NCBI RefSeq assembly: GCF_024679095.1
Contig: NC_066512.1
Location: forward strand, 12,282,732-12,346,731
DNA: 64,000 nucleotides
Origin: Eriocheir sinensis
Lineage: Eukaryota; Arthropoda; Malacostraca; Decapoda; Varunidae
Reading direction: 5' to 3'
In this document: one piece after another, positions 48,345-61,820 of the stretch
Layout: each line of letters begins with the position of its first letter
How positions within the stretch are numbered: position 1 is the stretch's first letter
Made by a program: the position numbers and the translations under genes
Notes under the pieces: generated by a model
Seen by the model: the letters and a program-made list of their open reading frames with translations, nothing else
Told to the model about the DNA's origin: nothing
The model's database searches: none

Positions 48345-48938
48345 TTTTTTTTTTACAGCAAGGGAGGCAGCTCAAGGGGAATAAACTAAAAACAACAGCA
48401 AAAAAAGCCCGCCAGACGCTGCTCCAACAAAATAAAATAAAACGAGAGGCCAAAAAAGAAGTCAATTTCGCGTGGTGAGGTGTCTTGATACTCTCGTCTA
48501 GAAAGAGTTCAAGTCATAGGCAGCAGGAAATATAGACGAAGGAAGGCTGTTCCAGAGTTTACCAGCAGAAGGGATAAAAGAATGAAGATGCTGGTTAACT
48601 CTTGCATAAGGGATTTTGGATAGTATAGGGATGACCAAGAGTAGAAAGTCGAGTGCAGCGGGGCCGCGGGAGGGGGAGGCATGGAGTTAGCAAGTTCAAA
48701 AGAATAGTCAGCATGAAAATATCGTTAGAAGACAGAAATAGACGCAACATTGCGGCGGAATTTAAGCGGTAGAAAACTGCTAGTAAGAGGGGGGAGTTGA
48801 TGAGACGAAGAGCCTCTGTCTAGGAGGGCTGTGTGTGTGGAGTCCCCCCACACATGAGATGCATACTCCATACGAGGACGGACCCTAATTATTTATGGAC
48901 AGCATCTGGGAGGGGGAAAAGGTCTGGCGGAGACGATA
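48345..48938 (-). mobile_element. LINE A copy, 5'-truncated
   Basis: Poly-T at 48341-48355 (A tail), the 3' UTR (GGAGGCAGCTCAAGGGG, AAAGCCCGCCAGACGCTGCTC) and the ORF2 C-terminus up to GGTCTGGCGGAGACGATA, where it runs into TATATAGATAG. Several indels show that it is old. Confidence 0.85.
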
Positions 48939-49013
48939 TATATAGATAGATTGATGATATGAAACTCCTTCCTCGGAATATAAAACTTGATTGACTTTAT
49001 TTGCTTACTAATT

Positions 49014-49261
49014 TACGCTTCCGTGGAACAGTGGTTACTGCGCCTAACAACGAATCCGCGGGCCTAGGTTTGAATCCCAGCCCGGGTAGTCGGCGTGCAG
49101 CTCACCCAGTTCTTCATTTTCACTTTCAGGCCGGTCGATAAATGGGTACCTGGAGAAATCTGGGGAAGGTAAACTTGTAATCCATGTCTTCACACTGGCC
49201 CGTGTCCCGGGGTAATGGGTTCTTACCCCACGCAGGCTCAAAGGGCCAACGGTACGAAGAT
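49014..49261 (+). mobile_element. tRNA-derived SINE (family 1), host of a nested SINE
   Basis: The A box lies in GGAACAGTGGTTACTGCGCC and the B box is GGTTTGAATCCC. The body GGTACCTGGAGAAATCTGGG and the tail CACACTGGCCCGTGTCCC, with CTCAAAGGGCCAAC, follow. The SINE is interrupted after GGTACGAAGAT (49251-49261) and resumes at 49517. Confidence 0.78.
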
Positions 49262-49516
49262 TTTTTTTTTTTTTTTTTTTATTTCGTTGGGGATATACCC
49301 CAATGGAGGAAGGCGGTGCATGCCGCGCAACCCCCCAGACGGCTGGTAGAGATATACCCAATTCTTTCAAGGAGGAGACCCAACAACGGGGCTGAGGGTG
49401 TCGGAAAGAGCCCACCTTTCCACCCCCATGGCACGGGATAGGTCTCGAACCCACGCCCTTAGCAACCCGCCGAAGCGCAAGGCCGAGACTCTACCGCGGG
49501 ACCACGGGAGCCCCCT
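49262..49516 (-). mobile_element. tRNA-derived SINE (family 3), nested, with 11-bp TSD
   Basis: On the minus strand it starts GGGGGCTCCCGTGGTCCCGC, with GGTAGAGTC (A box) and GGGTTCGAGACC (B box). Its body is TCTTTCCGACACCCTCAGCC and on, and it ends in about 19 A. GGTACGAAGAT occurs on both sides (49251-49261 and 49517-49527), a target duplication made by LINE-type machinery. Confidence 0.88.
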
Positions 49517-49527
49517 GGTACGAAGAT

Positions 49528-49670
49528 GAGCACGTGTGTTTTCTGTCAGCAAGAATGGCGAAAAGGACCATGGTGTTACGAAATACTGCCACCTTTAATA
49601 TTTTTAGCATAATTTGTGGATATTTTTGCCCTCCAACCCGATAAAAATACAGAAAGGCCTTAACACTGTG
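49528..49670. other. Short unassigned segment
   Basis: Remainder of the host SINE or flank. The match to other SINE tails ends after GATGAGCAC. Confidence 0.4.
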
Positions 49671-50217
49671 TGATTGATTGATTGATTGATAGTTTATTGT
49701 TGCAAGTAAAACAACAAAGGAGAAGGGAGGAGCAAGCCATCCCAACCCCCAGGCAGTACAGAGTGTGATTATACAACTAAGGATACATGTGTAAGTAGCA
49801 CCAGGAAACTAAAAAGATACAATGGTAGGGGACAAGTGCTAAAAAAATAAAGGCCTTGATTTAGTCAAGGGAGCAGACATAAGGGACTGTACATATGGAC
49901 TACAATCTAGAGGCAAATGCAGGATACTCACTAAGCACAGCTGAAAGAACATTATTGTTAATGAACCAGGCCACCAGCCCAGGCAGGTCCCAGTGGCCCT
50001 GTGGGCGGTAGGCACTAATAGCAGAACATTGCAGGACATAGTGTTTGAGCGTGTGACCCCCTGGCCTGGCACACAAGCGGCAAGGTACAGGGTCAGCCCC
50101 ACTGACCTCCCAGTAGTATCTATAGCCCAGCCTCAGCCGCATCACCACCAGATCATAGGATGCACTAAGCCTACCATAAGTGTGGGTGTGTGTGTGCGTC
50201 CTTCTCTCTAATGTCAT
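49671..50217 (-). mobile_element. LINE C 3' fragment with Cys-rich C-terminus and (TCAA)n tail
   Basis: The minus-strand frame has LVVMRLRLGYRYYWEV, then CRLCARPGGHTLKHYVLQCSAI, the same C-terminal block as the RNase H element at 29450-29574. Unlike that copy, it keeps the final Cys of C..C....H....C. The 3' UTR follows, and the end is a short (TGAT)n run at 49671-49690 on the plus strand. The 5' side is lost at a GTGTGTGTG patch near 50190. Confidence 0.8.
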
Positions 50218-50711
50218 GTAGTATTATCCTTGTCGATGTGAGAAACTATTAAAAAGGTCGTGTAAAGTAATAGTAAGACGATTATTCTTTGCATTTGTTG
50301 TTCAACAGGGAGTTAACATATTTCATAGTTATTTTGTAATAATATGCAGTTTGCTCTCCGTTGAAGTGAGAAGCTGTAAAATGATTTCGATGCTGCAAAA
50401 AAAATATGAGTTTCATCATTTTGTGGATATTGCCATGTGATATTGTAATGTAAAAACAGTGAGGACTTATGTATATTTGTAATTTTTTCAACATTTCTCT
50501 ATTAATACATGAGGCAAAAAAAAAGTAGAAAAAAGGTTTGTGATACTGGGTTATGACCATACACTTATTTTTTCTGTATATATCCACTTCTTACCGATAA
50601 TTAAGCTTAGTATAGCTTAAAATATACCGTTTTCTTTGAAGATTCTTGCCTCCTCCTCCTCCTCCACCACCACCACCACTATTCTATATTATCTCATTTC
50701 TGTCTCTATTG

Positions 50712-50712
<1 letters not shown>
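50218..50712. other. AT-rich unassigned sequence
   Basis: Nothing recognised. Confidence 0.4.
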
Positions 50713-50772
<60 letters not shown>

Positions 50773-50866
50773 AAGAAAGTAAAAGTGAGTGTCTGTTGGT
50801 TTCATCCCGATCTCAAATATACAAGAGAAAAGGCTGATGATGTAACATTTGAAAACACACAAACAC

Positions 50867-50902
<36 letters not shown>

Positions 50903-51010
50903 ATACCGATAATTTATGGGACATGACATCGCTTTTATCTCAGTAACGGTGACCTCAACTTGATAAAACGTCCTTCCCTCTTTCCTTCTGCCTCTTTTTT
51001 TTCTCACATA

Positions 51011-51069
<59 letters not shown>
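50713..51069. repeat. Three (CT)n tracts
   Basis: CT dinucleotides at 50713-50769, 50867-50899 and 51011-51069, separated by unique sequence. Confidence 0.96.
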
Positions 51070-51072
<3 letters not shown>

Positions 51073-51129
51073 ACATGACTTTTATATTTAATTTTTCCGT
51101 TTCATTCCTCACTCAAACCCTTTTCCTTC

Positions 51130-52361
51130 GCTGGTATTGTTATTATTCTCTCGTTTTTCTCGCTTTTTCATCCTTTATCCTTTTTCTGCACCCCTCTCTT
51201 CCACATCTCTAGTCCGTATTTTCTTTTCCTCACGAGCTCGGGTGGCTGTTTCCCTTTGTTACTTTATTTGTGTCATCAGGAATATTTCTTTGCAACAGAA
51301 AAAAACCCCCATGTATTTATGATGCTACTGTAGGAGGTCCACACGTTTTCATCATCATCATCATAATCATCGTCATCCCCGTCGTCCCCCCCCCCCCCTC
51401 CCCTGAGCCAAAACCCGGAAGAGTGCCCACCTGTCTCTTTAGTTTGGGGATGACATTTATTATCTGCATATGTAGTCACACAGGTGCAGCGGCGCCCTCC
51501 CCTCTCACCCTCCCCTCTCTCCTCTCCCAATCTCTCCTCCATTCCCTCCTCCTCTCTCTTCTCTCCTTCTCAGCCCTTCTTCCCGTTCCTCTTCCCTTCT
51601 TTTCCCTCATGCTTTAACTCCGCTCCTCCTCTTTTCTCTCCTTCAACTCTCCACCCCCCTCTCTCCATGTTCCTTCCTCCTCAGCCCTTGTTAACATCTC
51701 TTACATCTTCCAGCCTCATCCCAGCTCCACCTATTTTCTTTCCTCCCTCTCTCTAACCCATTTTTTTTCACCTCCTCACCTTCCTCTCCTCATCCCTTCC
51801 CAATCCCTTGTTCTTCCTGTTCCTTTCTCCTTCCTCTTTCTCTTCCTCTTCATCCTGTCGTTTCCACTACATTCCCCCTTCCCCAAAATTCCTCTTTTCT
51901 CTTCCCACGTTCCCCTTTCTTCTCTTCTCTCCATCTCTCTTTACCTTTTTTATTTCCCACCAACCGCATCATTGTCCCTCCTTCCTTTTTCTCGATATAA
52001 CCTTTCCCTAATACGCTCTCCTTTCCTTCCCCCAACCCTCTTCTTTCACTTTTTTACTCCTTACCCTTCTCCACCCTGGTAACTTCATCCTTCCTCTTCC
52101 TTCCCATCCCCTATGGCCGCCCTTCCTCCCTTCATATCTTTATCCCTTCATACCCTTCTCCTCCATATCTCTTACACTCTCGCCCTTCCCCCCTTCCCTT
52201 CATTCCCCTTCAATCCCCTGTCACGGATCCCCTCTTCTTTTCCTTGCCGCCTCCCCTTCCGCCATCCCCCACTCCCCTTCTTCGACCTCCTATCTCCTAA
52301 AACCCTATTTCCACCATTTCTGCCACGATTCTATGTTCCCATATATCACTCAACCCCTCCC

Positions 52362-52442
<81 letters not shown>

Positions 52443-52860
52443 ACTTATAATTTATGTATACACTCTATATTTCTTCCTGTTCTTCATTTTCCTAGTCCGT
52501 TCTTTTCTTTCCCAATCTCTGCCAAGTCCCCCATTATACCCCGGTCTAACTTTCCCCGCCTCTCTTTATCCTCCAACTCTATCACCTCATTACTCATTAA
52601 CCTCGTTACCACTCTCTCCTATCCCGGCCATGCCCCCTTACCACTCCCTCCCATCCCTGCCCTGCCCCCCCCTTCCAATACATTTTAACTCCCCTGCCTT
52701 TACCCATGTTCTCGTCACTCCCTTACTCCCCTAACTCCATTATCACACTCTCCTACCCCTCCCTGCCACGCCCCACTTCTCCCATCTTAACTCTTCGACT
52801 TTTACTTTCCCGTTCTCTCCCTCCGCCCTGCACCCACTCAGCCCCGTCTCCACACACGGC
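51130..52860. repeat. Pyrimidine-rich tract of about 1.7 kb
   Basis: The plus strand is overwhelmingly C and T, with CCTCCC, CTTCC and TCTCTC words and no fixed unit. (CT)n lies at 52369-52441. Long frames with Ser/Pro/Leu/Phe are compositional. Such tracts can form triplex DNA. Confidence 0.75.
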
Positions 52861-52924
52861 GAGGTGACAACGTTTGGCCTAACATGGTCAAAACACGACA
52901 CTCCCTGGATGTCGTGTTTGGCGG

Positions 52925-53250
52925 CAGTGGTGCTGTGTGTCTGCTTTTTTTGTTTTCTTAATGCTTTTGTGTTTTTGTTTTCGAGCAATTATTGTGCGTG
53001 TCATCTACAGTTTACCCAAGATAAAGAAAAAAAATCAAACCTTTACCAATCTAGACTGAATTGATTGATTGCTTGGATGGAAGTGATTGATTGGTTGGTG
53101 AATTGATTTGTCTTGATTGGCGACGGTAGTGCGTTTTTTCATTTCTCTACACTATTGTGTTTGCATTTTCGAGCAGTTATTATGCACGTCATCAGAGCTC
53201 ACCTGAGAAAAAATATCAAACCTGTATCAATCTAGACTGAATTAAACTAA
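52925..53250. repeat. Direct duplication of about 125 bp
   Basis: TTTTCGAGCA.TTATT.TGC, then GTCATC and ATCAATCTAGACTGAATT-type blocks, occur at 52978-53062 and again at 53166-53243, with a TTGATTGATTG patch between. Confidence 0.65.
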
Positions 53251-53520
53251 TATACAGGTCACTTGGCGCTGTGAACATCAATAAACACAAATTACTCCGA
53301 TTATAAAACCCAAATAATCCAGTCAACTTAGGTAGTACAACCATCGACATCATCCACCTGACAGGCATTCTTACGCTGCCTGACATACCTGGCAGAGGGA
53401 ATCAAGGAGAGGTATAGTAAGGGGGCGGGAGCAGGTGTGACAGTCTGGAGTATACGTACCCAGGTATGTGTGGGCGAGTCTATGAGTGAGTGAATCAGAG
53501 AGAGGTGGCAGGGACAAACT

Positions 53521-53573
<53 letters not shown>

Positions 53574-54032
53574 CAGTGAGTGAGTAAGTGAGTCAGAGCT
53601 TGCGGGGACAAACTGGTGTTATTAATAAGTTTCCACCACCAATCCCACCATCACACCCCCCCTCTCTTTACCACTCCAGCATTTCTAACGGGCGAGGACG
53701 AGTCTTGTTGCCCATAAACCACTTCCCATTTTTACCTGCCGGGGAGGGAACCGCCAAGGAGGGAGGGCGTTTAGGAGGGCGTGAGGGCGTGAGTGGGTGA
53801 GGGAGGGATTGAGGGTTCAGAGTCTCTATAATCGATTTGTTTTTCCAGCTGCATGTCGAGGGTCCCCTTAATTGGTCTGCGGCTTCCCGTTTTAATTTTT
53901 TGGTTGAAGAAGACCGAGGCTAGTTTTGTAGTTTCCCAATAATCTCGCTGTATTTTCTTTGATTCTCTACTTGCGTCAGCTTTTTTTTCTTTAAGTTTTC
54001 TTTAGTTTGTCTTAGGTTCATTCCAAATCATT

Positions 54033-54034
<2 letters not shown>
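53251..54034. other. Unassigned, with (GT)n
   Basis: (GT)n lies at 53522-53570 with GTGAGTGAG around it. GAGGGAGGG and GGCGTGAGGGCGTGAG iterations lie at 53750-53810. Confidence 0.5.
53522..53570. repeat. (GT)n microsatellite
   Basis: GT dinucleotides. Confidence 0.97.

Positions 54035-54092
<58 letters not shown>
54035..54092. repeat. (AT)n microsatellite
   Basis: AT dinucleotides followed by a T run. Confidence 0.95.
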
Positions 54093-54100
<8 letters not shown>

Positions 54101-54289
54101 TTTTATTTATTTATTTGTTTTCTTGCGCTTCAGACCCTTTGCCGAATAAGCATTTTCTTTAAAACAGGACTAATGAAAACATTGTGAAATTCTTAAGTTT
54201 GTACCATAATTTGATGTTTTTAGCTTATTAAGAAATTGTGCCTACAAGCTTAAAAAAAGGAAACTCCAGGGTAAAGGGATGTCTTGTCG

Positions 54290-54290
<1 letters not shown>

Positions 54291-54328
<38 letters not shown>

Positions 54329-54389
54329 ACGGGTCATGGTAAAAGCTGGAACGCACACACAAGCACACACGCTGATTCACCATTACACT

Positions 54390-54430
<41 letters not shown>

Positions 54431-54443
54431 ACGCACACACATA
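54291..54443. repeat. (GT)n and (AC)n tracts facing each other
   Basis: GT dinucleotides at 54291-54326 and AC dinucleotides at 54391-54422, with ACGCACACAG variants after. Together they can pair as a hairpin with a loop of about 64 bases. Confidence 0.85.
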
Positions 54444-54569
54444 CACACACACGGCTTCACGATTCCAATCCTTACCGGCGTGTCTCCTCGTTTGGTGTGC
54501 TCTTTTTTGCGCGTTAATCAAAGTGGCTTGGCGCGGCTTCAACACTTCCCGGGAATTCGTCACATAAAG

Positions 54570-55140
54570 CAAGTGTACCCCCTCCCATCTCTCTCTTTCC
54601 CCTGCCCTTCCCCGTCTATTTCCCCTCTATTCCCCCACCCTCCATTCCCCCTCTTTCCCCTTACCCTACATTCCCTTCTTTCCCCCTCACCCTCCATTTC
54701 CTTTTTCCCCTCGCTCTCTATTCCCATTTTTCCCCTCATCCTCCATCCTCTCTTTTCCTCTCACCCTCTGTCCCCCTCTTTCCCCTTTCTCTCCCTTCCC
54801 CTCTCCCCTTACTCCATTCCCCTTTCCCCTCTCACCCTCCGTTCCTCCTTTTCCCGTCACTATATTTCCCCTCTTTACTCCCTATCTTTTACCTTTACTC
54901 CCCTTCCCTCCTCTTACCCCCCTTTTCTTGTCACCCTTCTTTCCCCCTCTTTACCCGCCTTCTCCTTATTCCTTCCCCTAACCCACCATTCCCCCTCTCT
55001 TCCCTACCTTTCTTTCCTTTACTTCTCTTACCTCCTCTTTCCACCCTTCCATGTAGATACCATTCTCTTTACCCCATCTTTCTTCCTATCTCCTTTTTCT
55101 TTTCCCCTTGCCCTGTATTCCATTCTTCATCCATTCCTCA
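54570..55140. repeat. Second pyrimidine-rich tract
   Basis: Repeated TCCCC.TCTTTCCCC and CACCCTCCATTCCCC-like words with an irregular period of about 25-35 bases. The 275-codon frame here (54336-55163) is compositional. Confidence 0.7.
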
Positions 55141-55690
55141 TTTTTAACACGTCCCGTGTGTAACCTTTTCTACTATCCTATTGGTCTACGACTCTACAAC
55201 ATATTGCTCTTGTAAGAAAAGGGATGCCCAAAATGGAATAAAATTTGGTGCCAGGTATCTTGCCACTTTCCACATGTAAGAGTTTAATAGAAGGGAAAAA
55301 CGCTAAAGACGGAAGGCTACATTATAGATATAAAATTCACCATTATAAGTAAAACATTAATGTACTGTAAATTCATTCCTATTTCGGGATAGGAGAAAGG
55401 GAAAACAGTAATTCCCCATTACTTGGAGGTAGATATTTTAAGACATCGGCTGTTAATCCTAATGGAACCAGCTTTTAAGGAATCAAAGCGTCCATCGTTG
55501 TTTGTAAACAGAAATCGGTGTGGTTACAGGGTTCAAAGAGTCCCGCAAAAAAATCGGAATGATATTTACGTCTTTTATTCGGAAGTTTGCTAAATAAGTT
55601 GTTTTTGAGTCATCGTCACGGAGATTGTGTGTTCAGAAAATAGTGCCCATGATGGTGATGTTCGTGGAGTTATTTATAGTGATGGTCCGG

Positions 55691-55692
<2 letters not shown>
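55141..55692. other. Unassigned sequence
   Basis: Nothing recognised. Confidence 0.4.

Positions 55693-55693
<1 letters not shown>

Positions 55694-55758
<65 letters not shown>
55694..55758. repeat. (GA)n microsatellite
   Basis: GA dinucleotides, followed by GACTGACTGACTGACTG. Confidence 0.96.
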
Positions 55759-55761
<3 letters not shown>

Positions 55762-55909
55762 TTACTGACTGTCTGACTGACTGACTGACTGTTTGAAAGA
55801 CAGAGTGCCTGACTTACTAATAGACAAACAGACAGACAACAAGAACACACGAACGTATAGGCGCATACAACAAAAAGATAGTCATTTAGAAAAAAAAAAA
55901 GCAAACATA

Positions 55910-56150
55910 AAGCCATACAGAAATACAAACAAACAAACAGCAAGCCATACATAAATACAAACAAACAAACAGCAAGCCATACAGAAATACAAGCAAACAA
56001 ACAGCAAGCCATACAGAAATACAAACAAACAAACAGCAAGCCATACAGAAATACAAACAAACAAACAGCAAGCCATACAGAAATACAAACAAACAAACAG
56101 CAAGCCATACAGAAATACAAACAAACAAACAGCTAGCCATACAGAAAGAC
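55910..56150. repeat. 32-bp minisatellite, about seven copies
   Basis: The unit is GCCATACAGAAATACAAACA followed by AACAAACAGCAA. It has near-perfect copies with single changes at the edges. Because 32 is not a multiple of three, the frames cycle, yet all three minus-strand frames stay open and give Cys/Phe/Leu-rich peptides. Confidence 0.93.
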
Positions 56151-56550
56151 AAACAAAGCAAACAGACTGCCACTCGGAAAGACAAACACGGACAAACACA
56201 GAGACAATCCAACTTGAAGCTCGCAGCAATAGCTTACAAAGGATAAATTCGACGAGGCTGACTCGCTCTGAGGAAGCCGCTAAATTGACTTGCCGAGTGT
56301 GTGCCAAAAGGGATGGAAGGCAATTATCACATCAGCCGAAACTCAGTTGCTCAGGTCAACGGAGTGCAATAAATATATCATTCTCAGATACATTGTCACG
56401 TCTTCATGTTGATTTTGTGTGTGTTGTGTTTGGGTGGGTGTGGGGGGGGGGGGAGGTGAGGGGGGAGCTTGGGAGTATTGGCTACACTTCTAAGAGGCTT
56501 GATTTAATGTTTTCTTGTCACGACTCGCCTCTAAAAGCATTTAGTGAAGT
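56151..56550. other. Unassigned, with G-run
   Basis: GGGTGGGTGTGGGGGGGGGG at about 56430-56450 could form a G-quadruplex. No gene was seen. Confidence 0.4.

Positions 56551-56642
<92 letters not shown>
56551..56642. repeat. (CT)n microsatellite
   Basis: CT dinucleotides. Confidence 0.97.
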
Positions 56643-56645
<3 letters not shown>

Positions 56646-57430
56646 CTCGGGTCATTTATTTACAAAAGCATTCTGTCTGCATTTAGTTATTTTTAGGTTA
56701 AATTTTACGAGACTGCTTTTAACGGTTTTCTTCATTATTCACTTTTCTCTTCCTTCAGGAATCATTTCAGTATTTAAGTCAGTAGTAATGCGTATGCAAA
56801 CAGCATAGCTCTCAGTTATATTCAATCTTAAGGTCTCAACTGCCTCATGAACGTCACTTCAAATAAATACTTTTAACATCCATGGGAAAAAAAACTACCT
56901 CTTCACAGAACAGACAACAGGATAATGCAGGCCATTTGCTTTCCCATGAAAAAAAAGCTGCTAACAACTGATTACAAAACAGAGATTGCAAATGAAAAGA
57001 GGTGCTCCTGAGATATAACAAATTAAAACAGAAGCTTCACAAAACTCATAACAGAAAACAAATAGCAAATGTACAAAGATTATTTGCTTCCCCGTGAAAA
57101 GAGAAGCTACTTAAAACCCATAACAGAAAAGAGATTGTAAATAAACTCAGACTATATGCCACCACGTGAAAAGAAGAGAGTAAGAGAGCAAGGAATTTGG
57201 AAATTAAGTTTATTGGGTCATTTCGCTTCTCGCAGCTCCTTGGAAAAAAGTAGGGTAGAAGTGGGAATATTTTTCAAACTATCTTCGTTTACATTCTCAT
57301 AATAAGTAAAATAAATAAGCGCTTGTAGATTGCTTCCTCCTCTCGTAAAACGTAAACTAGGTCTTAATGCACCCATCTATCCGTAAAGGCACCAATCTCA
57401 AGGCCACACAAAATATTTTCATTAATATTA
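56643..57430. other. Unassigned AT-rich sequence
   Basis: AACAGA(A)A- and GAAAAGA-type short motifs recur at 56900-57180 (CATAACAGAAAA.A twice, near 57047 and 57119). No gene was seen. Confidence 0.4.
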
Positions 57431-57434
57431 TTGA

Positions 57435-57441
57435 CATCATC

Positions 57442-57473
<32 letters not shown>

Positions 57474-57665
57474 CATCATCATCACCATCACCTTCTTCTT
57501 CTTCTTCTTCTTTTTCTTCACCTCCTTACTTTCTTTTATTAATATCTATTACTTACTATTATTACCTATTATTACTATTCTCATTACTAACTATTAGTAT
57601 AATTAGTAACATCAGCAGCTACAGAAACAGCAGCAGCAGCAGCAGCAGAAGCAGTAGAAGCAATA
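57435..57665. repeat. (ATC)n, (TTC)n and (CAG)n triplet cluster
   Basis: ATC triplets at 57435-57490, TTC at 57491-57520 and CAGCAG at 57620-57650, with TATTAC iterations between. Confidence 0.85.
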
Positions 57666-58100
57666 GTCATAAATTTGTTAAGTGTGGCCAAGTCATTCCC
57701 CGCTACCATCTCATCGCCACCCAGCCCCCCCCCCCCCCCTACCCACCTTTCCTCCTGCCCTCACCTGCCCACTTGCCAAACCACCTTTCAGCTCATACCT
57801 GTGCAGCACCTATTAATAGCCCCCGCGGCGCATCACCTTGGAACTGGCTGTGATAAACTAAGAGGAGGGCGTGTACCGAGGGGGGAAAGGAGCAACTGAG
57901 GGAGGGAGGGCACGGGGAAGAGGAGGGAGGGTGGAAAGAAAGGGAGGAGGGGATGAAGAAGGTTTGGAAAAGAGGGAAAATAGTAGGTCGTGGGATAAGA
58001 GGAAGGCCTTCATATTTTAGAGAGAGAGAGAGAGAGAGATTCTCTCTTGTTCATTTAGAGTCTGTGACTGACTGGATCTTGTTTGAAGGAAGAAGTAACA

Positions 58101-58103
<3 letters not shown>
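57666..58103. other. Unassigned; poly-C and purine-rich patches
   Basis: A C run at 57726-57739, a G/A-rich stretch at 57870-57960 and (GA)n at 58020-58039. No gene was recognised. Confidence 0.45.

Positions 58104-58162
<59 letters not shown>
58104..58162. repeat. (CT)n microsatellite at the start of LINE B
   Basis: CT dinucleotides immediately before the LINE B reverse transcriptase sequence. Confidence 0.97.
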
Positions 58163-59615
<1,453 letters not shown>

Positions 59616-59671
59616 AATAGTAATAGGATTTCACTTATGTTTAGAGACATACCATCTAGTTTAGACTATAG
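59616..59671. other. Short spacer
   Basis: Between LINE B and LINE A; nothing seen. Confidence 0.4.
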
Positions 59672-61698
59672 GATCTGAGGCAGCTCACAAAAGTTACCAG
59701 AGCCTTCGCACTCCTGCTAACCATGACCATTATATTTCAGCCCGGAATCGTGCCAAATCTATTCTTCGGCTTTCCAAAACATCTTTCATAAATAGAAAAG
59801 GTGAAAACCTTGCATTTTCTAATTCTTCCCGTGACTTCTGGCACTTAGCCAAAAATATCACCTCCAATTTCACTTCTTCATCTTTCCCTCCTCTCCTTAA
59901 CCCTGACGGCAGCACCGCCGTCTCATCTATCTCTAAGGCTGAACTCTTCTCTCAAACCTTCTGTAACAACTCCACTCTGGACGATTCTGGGCATATTCCT
60001 CCTACTCATCCCCCCTCTGACTCCTTTATGCCTGTTATTAAGATTCTTAAGAGTGATGTTTTCTATGCCCTCTCTGGCCTCAACTCTCAGAAGGCTTATG
60101 GACCTGATGGAGTGCCTCCTATTGTACTTAAAAACTGTGCCTCCGTGCTGACACCCTGCCTGGTCAAACTCTTTCTCCTCTGCCTGTCAACATCTACCTT
60201 TCCTTCCTGCTGGAAGTATGCCTTCATACAGTCTGTGCCTAAGAAGGGTGATCGATCCAATCCCTCAAACTACCGCTCTATAGATTTACTTTCCTGCCTA
60301 TCTAAAGCTTTTGAATCAGTCCTTAACGGGAAGATTCAAAAGCATCTATCCACTTCTGACCTTCTATCTGATCGCCAGTATGGGTTCCACAAAGAGCGTT
60401 CTACTGGCGATCTTCTTGCTCTCTTAACTGACTCTTGGTCATCCTCTCTTAGCCGTTTCGGTGAAACTTTCTCAGTTGCGCTAGACATATCGAAAGCTTT
60501 CGATAGAGTCTGACACAAGTCTTTGCTTTCTAAACTGCCCTCTTTCGGATTCTATCCCTCTCTCTGTTCCTTTATCTCCAGTTTCCTTTCCGGCCGTTCT
60601 ATCTCTGCTGTGGTAGATGGTCACTGTTTTTCCCCTAAACCTATTAAGAGTGGTGTTCCACAGGGCTCTGTCCTATCACCCATTCTTTTCCCGTTATTCA
60701 TCAATGATTTTCTTGCCACAACAAGCTGTCCTATCCACTCATACGCTGAAGACTCCACTCTACATTATTCAACTTCTTTCTACAGAAGACTCTCTCAACA
60801 GGAATTACAAGAATCCAGACTGGAGGCTGCAGAACGCTTAACTTCAGACCTTGCTATCATTTCCGATTGGGGTAAAAGGAACCTTGTGTCCTTCAATGCC
60901 TCAAAAACCCAGTTTCTCCACCTATCAACTCGAAACAATCTTCCAAACACCTATCCCCTATTCTTCGACAACACCCAGCTGTCACCTTCTTCAACACTAA
61001 ATATCCTCGGTCTATCCTTAGCTCAAAATCTCAACTGGAAACTTCACATCTCCTTTCTTACTAAATCAGCTTCCTCGAGGTTGGGCGTTCTGTATCGTCT
61101 CCGCCAATTCTTCTCCTACGCACAGATGCTTTCCATATATAGGGGCCTTGTCCGCCCTGGTATGGAATATGCATCTCACGTGTGGGGGGGCTCCACTCAC
61201 ACAGCTCTTCTGGACAGAGTGGAGTCTAAGGCTCTTCGTCTCATCAGCTCTCTTCCTCTTACTGACAGCCTTCTACCTCTTAAATTCCGCCGCCATGTTG
61301 CTTCTTTCTATCTTCTATCGATATTTTCATGCTGACTGCTCTTCTGAACTTGCTAACTGCATGCCTCCCACTCTCCCGCGGATCCGCTTCACACGACTTT
61401 CTACTCATGCTCATCCCTATATACTGTCCAAACTCCTTATGCAAGAGTTAACCGGCATCTCCATTCTTTCATCCCCTTCACTGGTAAACTCTGGAACAGT
61501 CTTCCTTCGTCTGTATTTCCTCCTGCCTATGACTTGACCTCTTTCAAGAGGAGTGTATCAAGATATCTCTCCACCTGAAATTGACCTCTCTTTTGGCTAC
61601 TCTTTACTTTTTACTTTTGTGGGAGCGGCAAGTAGCGGGCTTTTTTTGTACTTTTATTGTTGCCCTTGAGCCGTATCCTTTGATATAAAAAAAAAAGT
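59672..61698 (+). mobile_element. LINE A copy 5, RT region nearly complete
   Basis: It begins in EAAHK-like sequence upstream of the RT and includes [43 protein letters not shown] and motif [10 protein letters not shown], followed by TGA in place of the Trp codon (60511). Motif B is SGVPQGSVLSP. Motif C reads YAEDS, so the second catalytic position is Glu instead of Asp. A 270-codon frame runs from 60523 to 61335 before a frameshift. The 3' UTR (AAGTAGCGGGC, TTGAGCCGTATCC) and a short A run at 61687-61696 close it. Confidence 0.92.
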
Positions 61699-61820
61699 CT
61701 TAACATGCATGTAAATCTATGTAAATCTTATAATTCAGCAAAGAAAACGAAATATTCTGTTATTAATGAGACATATGCTATATAAATTCATGTGTGTTTG
61801 TGTGTGTGTGTATATATATC
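61699..61820. other. Short AT-rich spacer
   Basis: GTGTGTGTGTGTGTATATATA near 61795-61818. Confidence 0.5.

Noticed and set aside
49430..49516. Functional tRNA gene on the minus strand
   Set aside because: Part of a SINE with A tail and target duplication.
54336..55163. 275-codon plus-strand frame rich in Ser, Pro and Leu
   Set aside because: Purely a result of the pyrimidine-rich tract; no domain and an extreme composition.
55674..56307. Cys/Leu/Phe-rich membrane-like proteins
   Set aside because: All three frames are open because the 32-bp repeat has no stops on that strand.
57620..57650. Poly-Gln or poly-Ser coding repeat
   Set aside because: Short CAG run in a triplet cluster with stops nearby and no exon signals.
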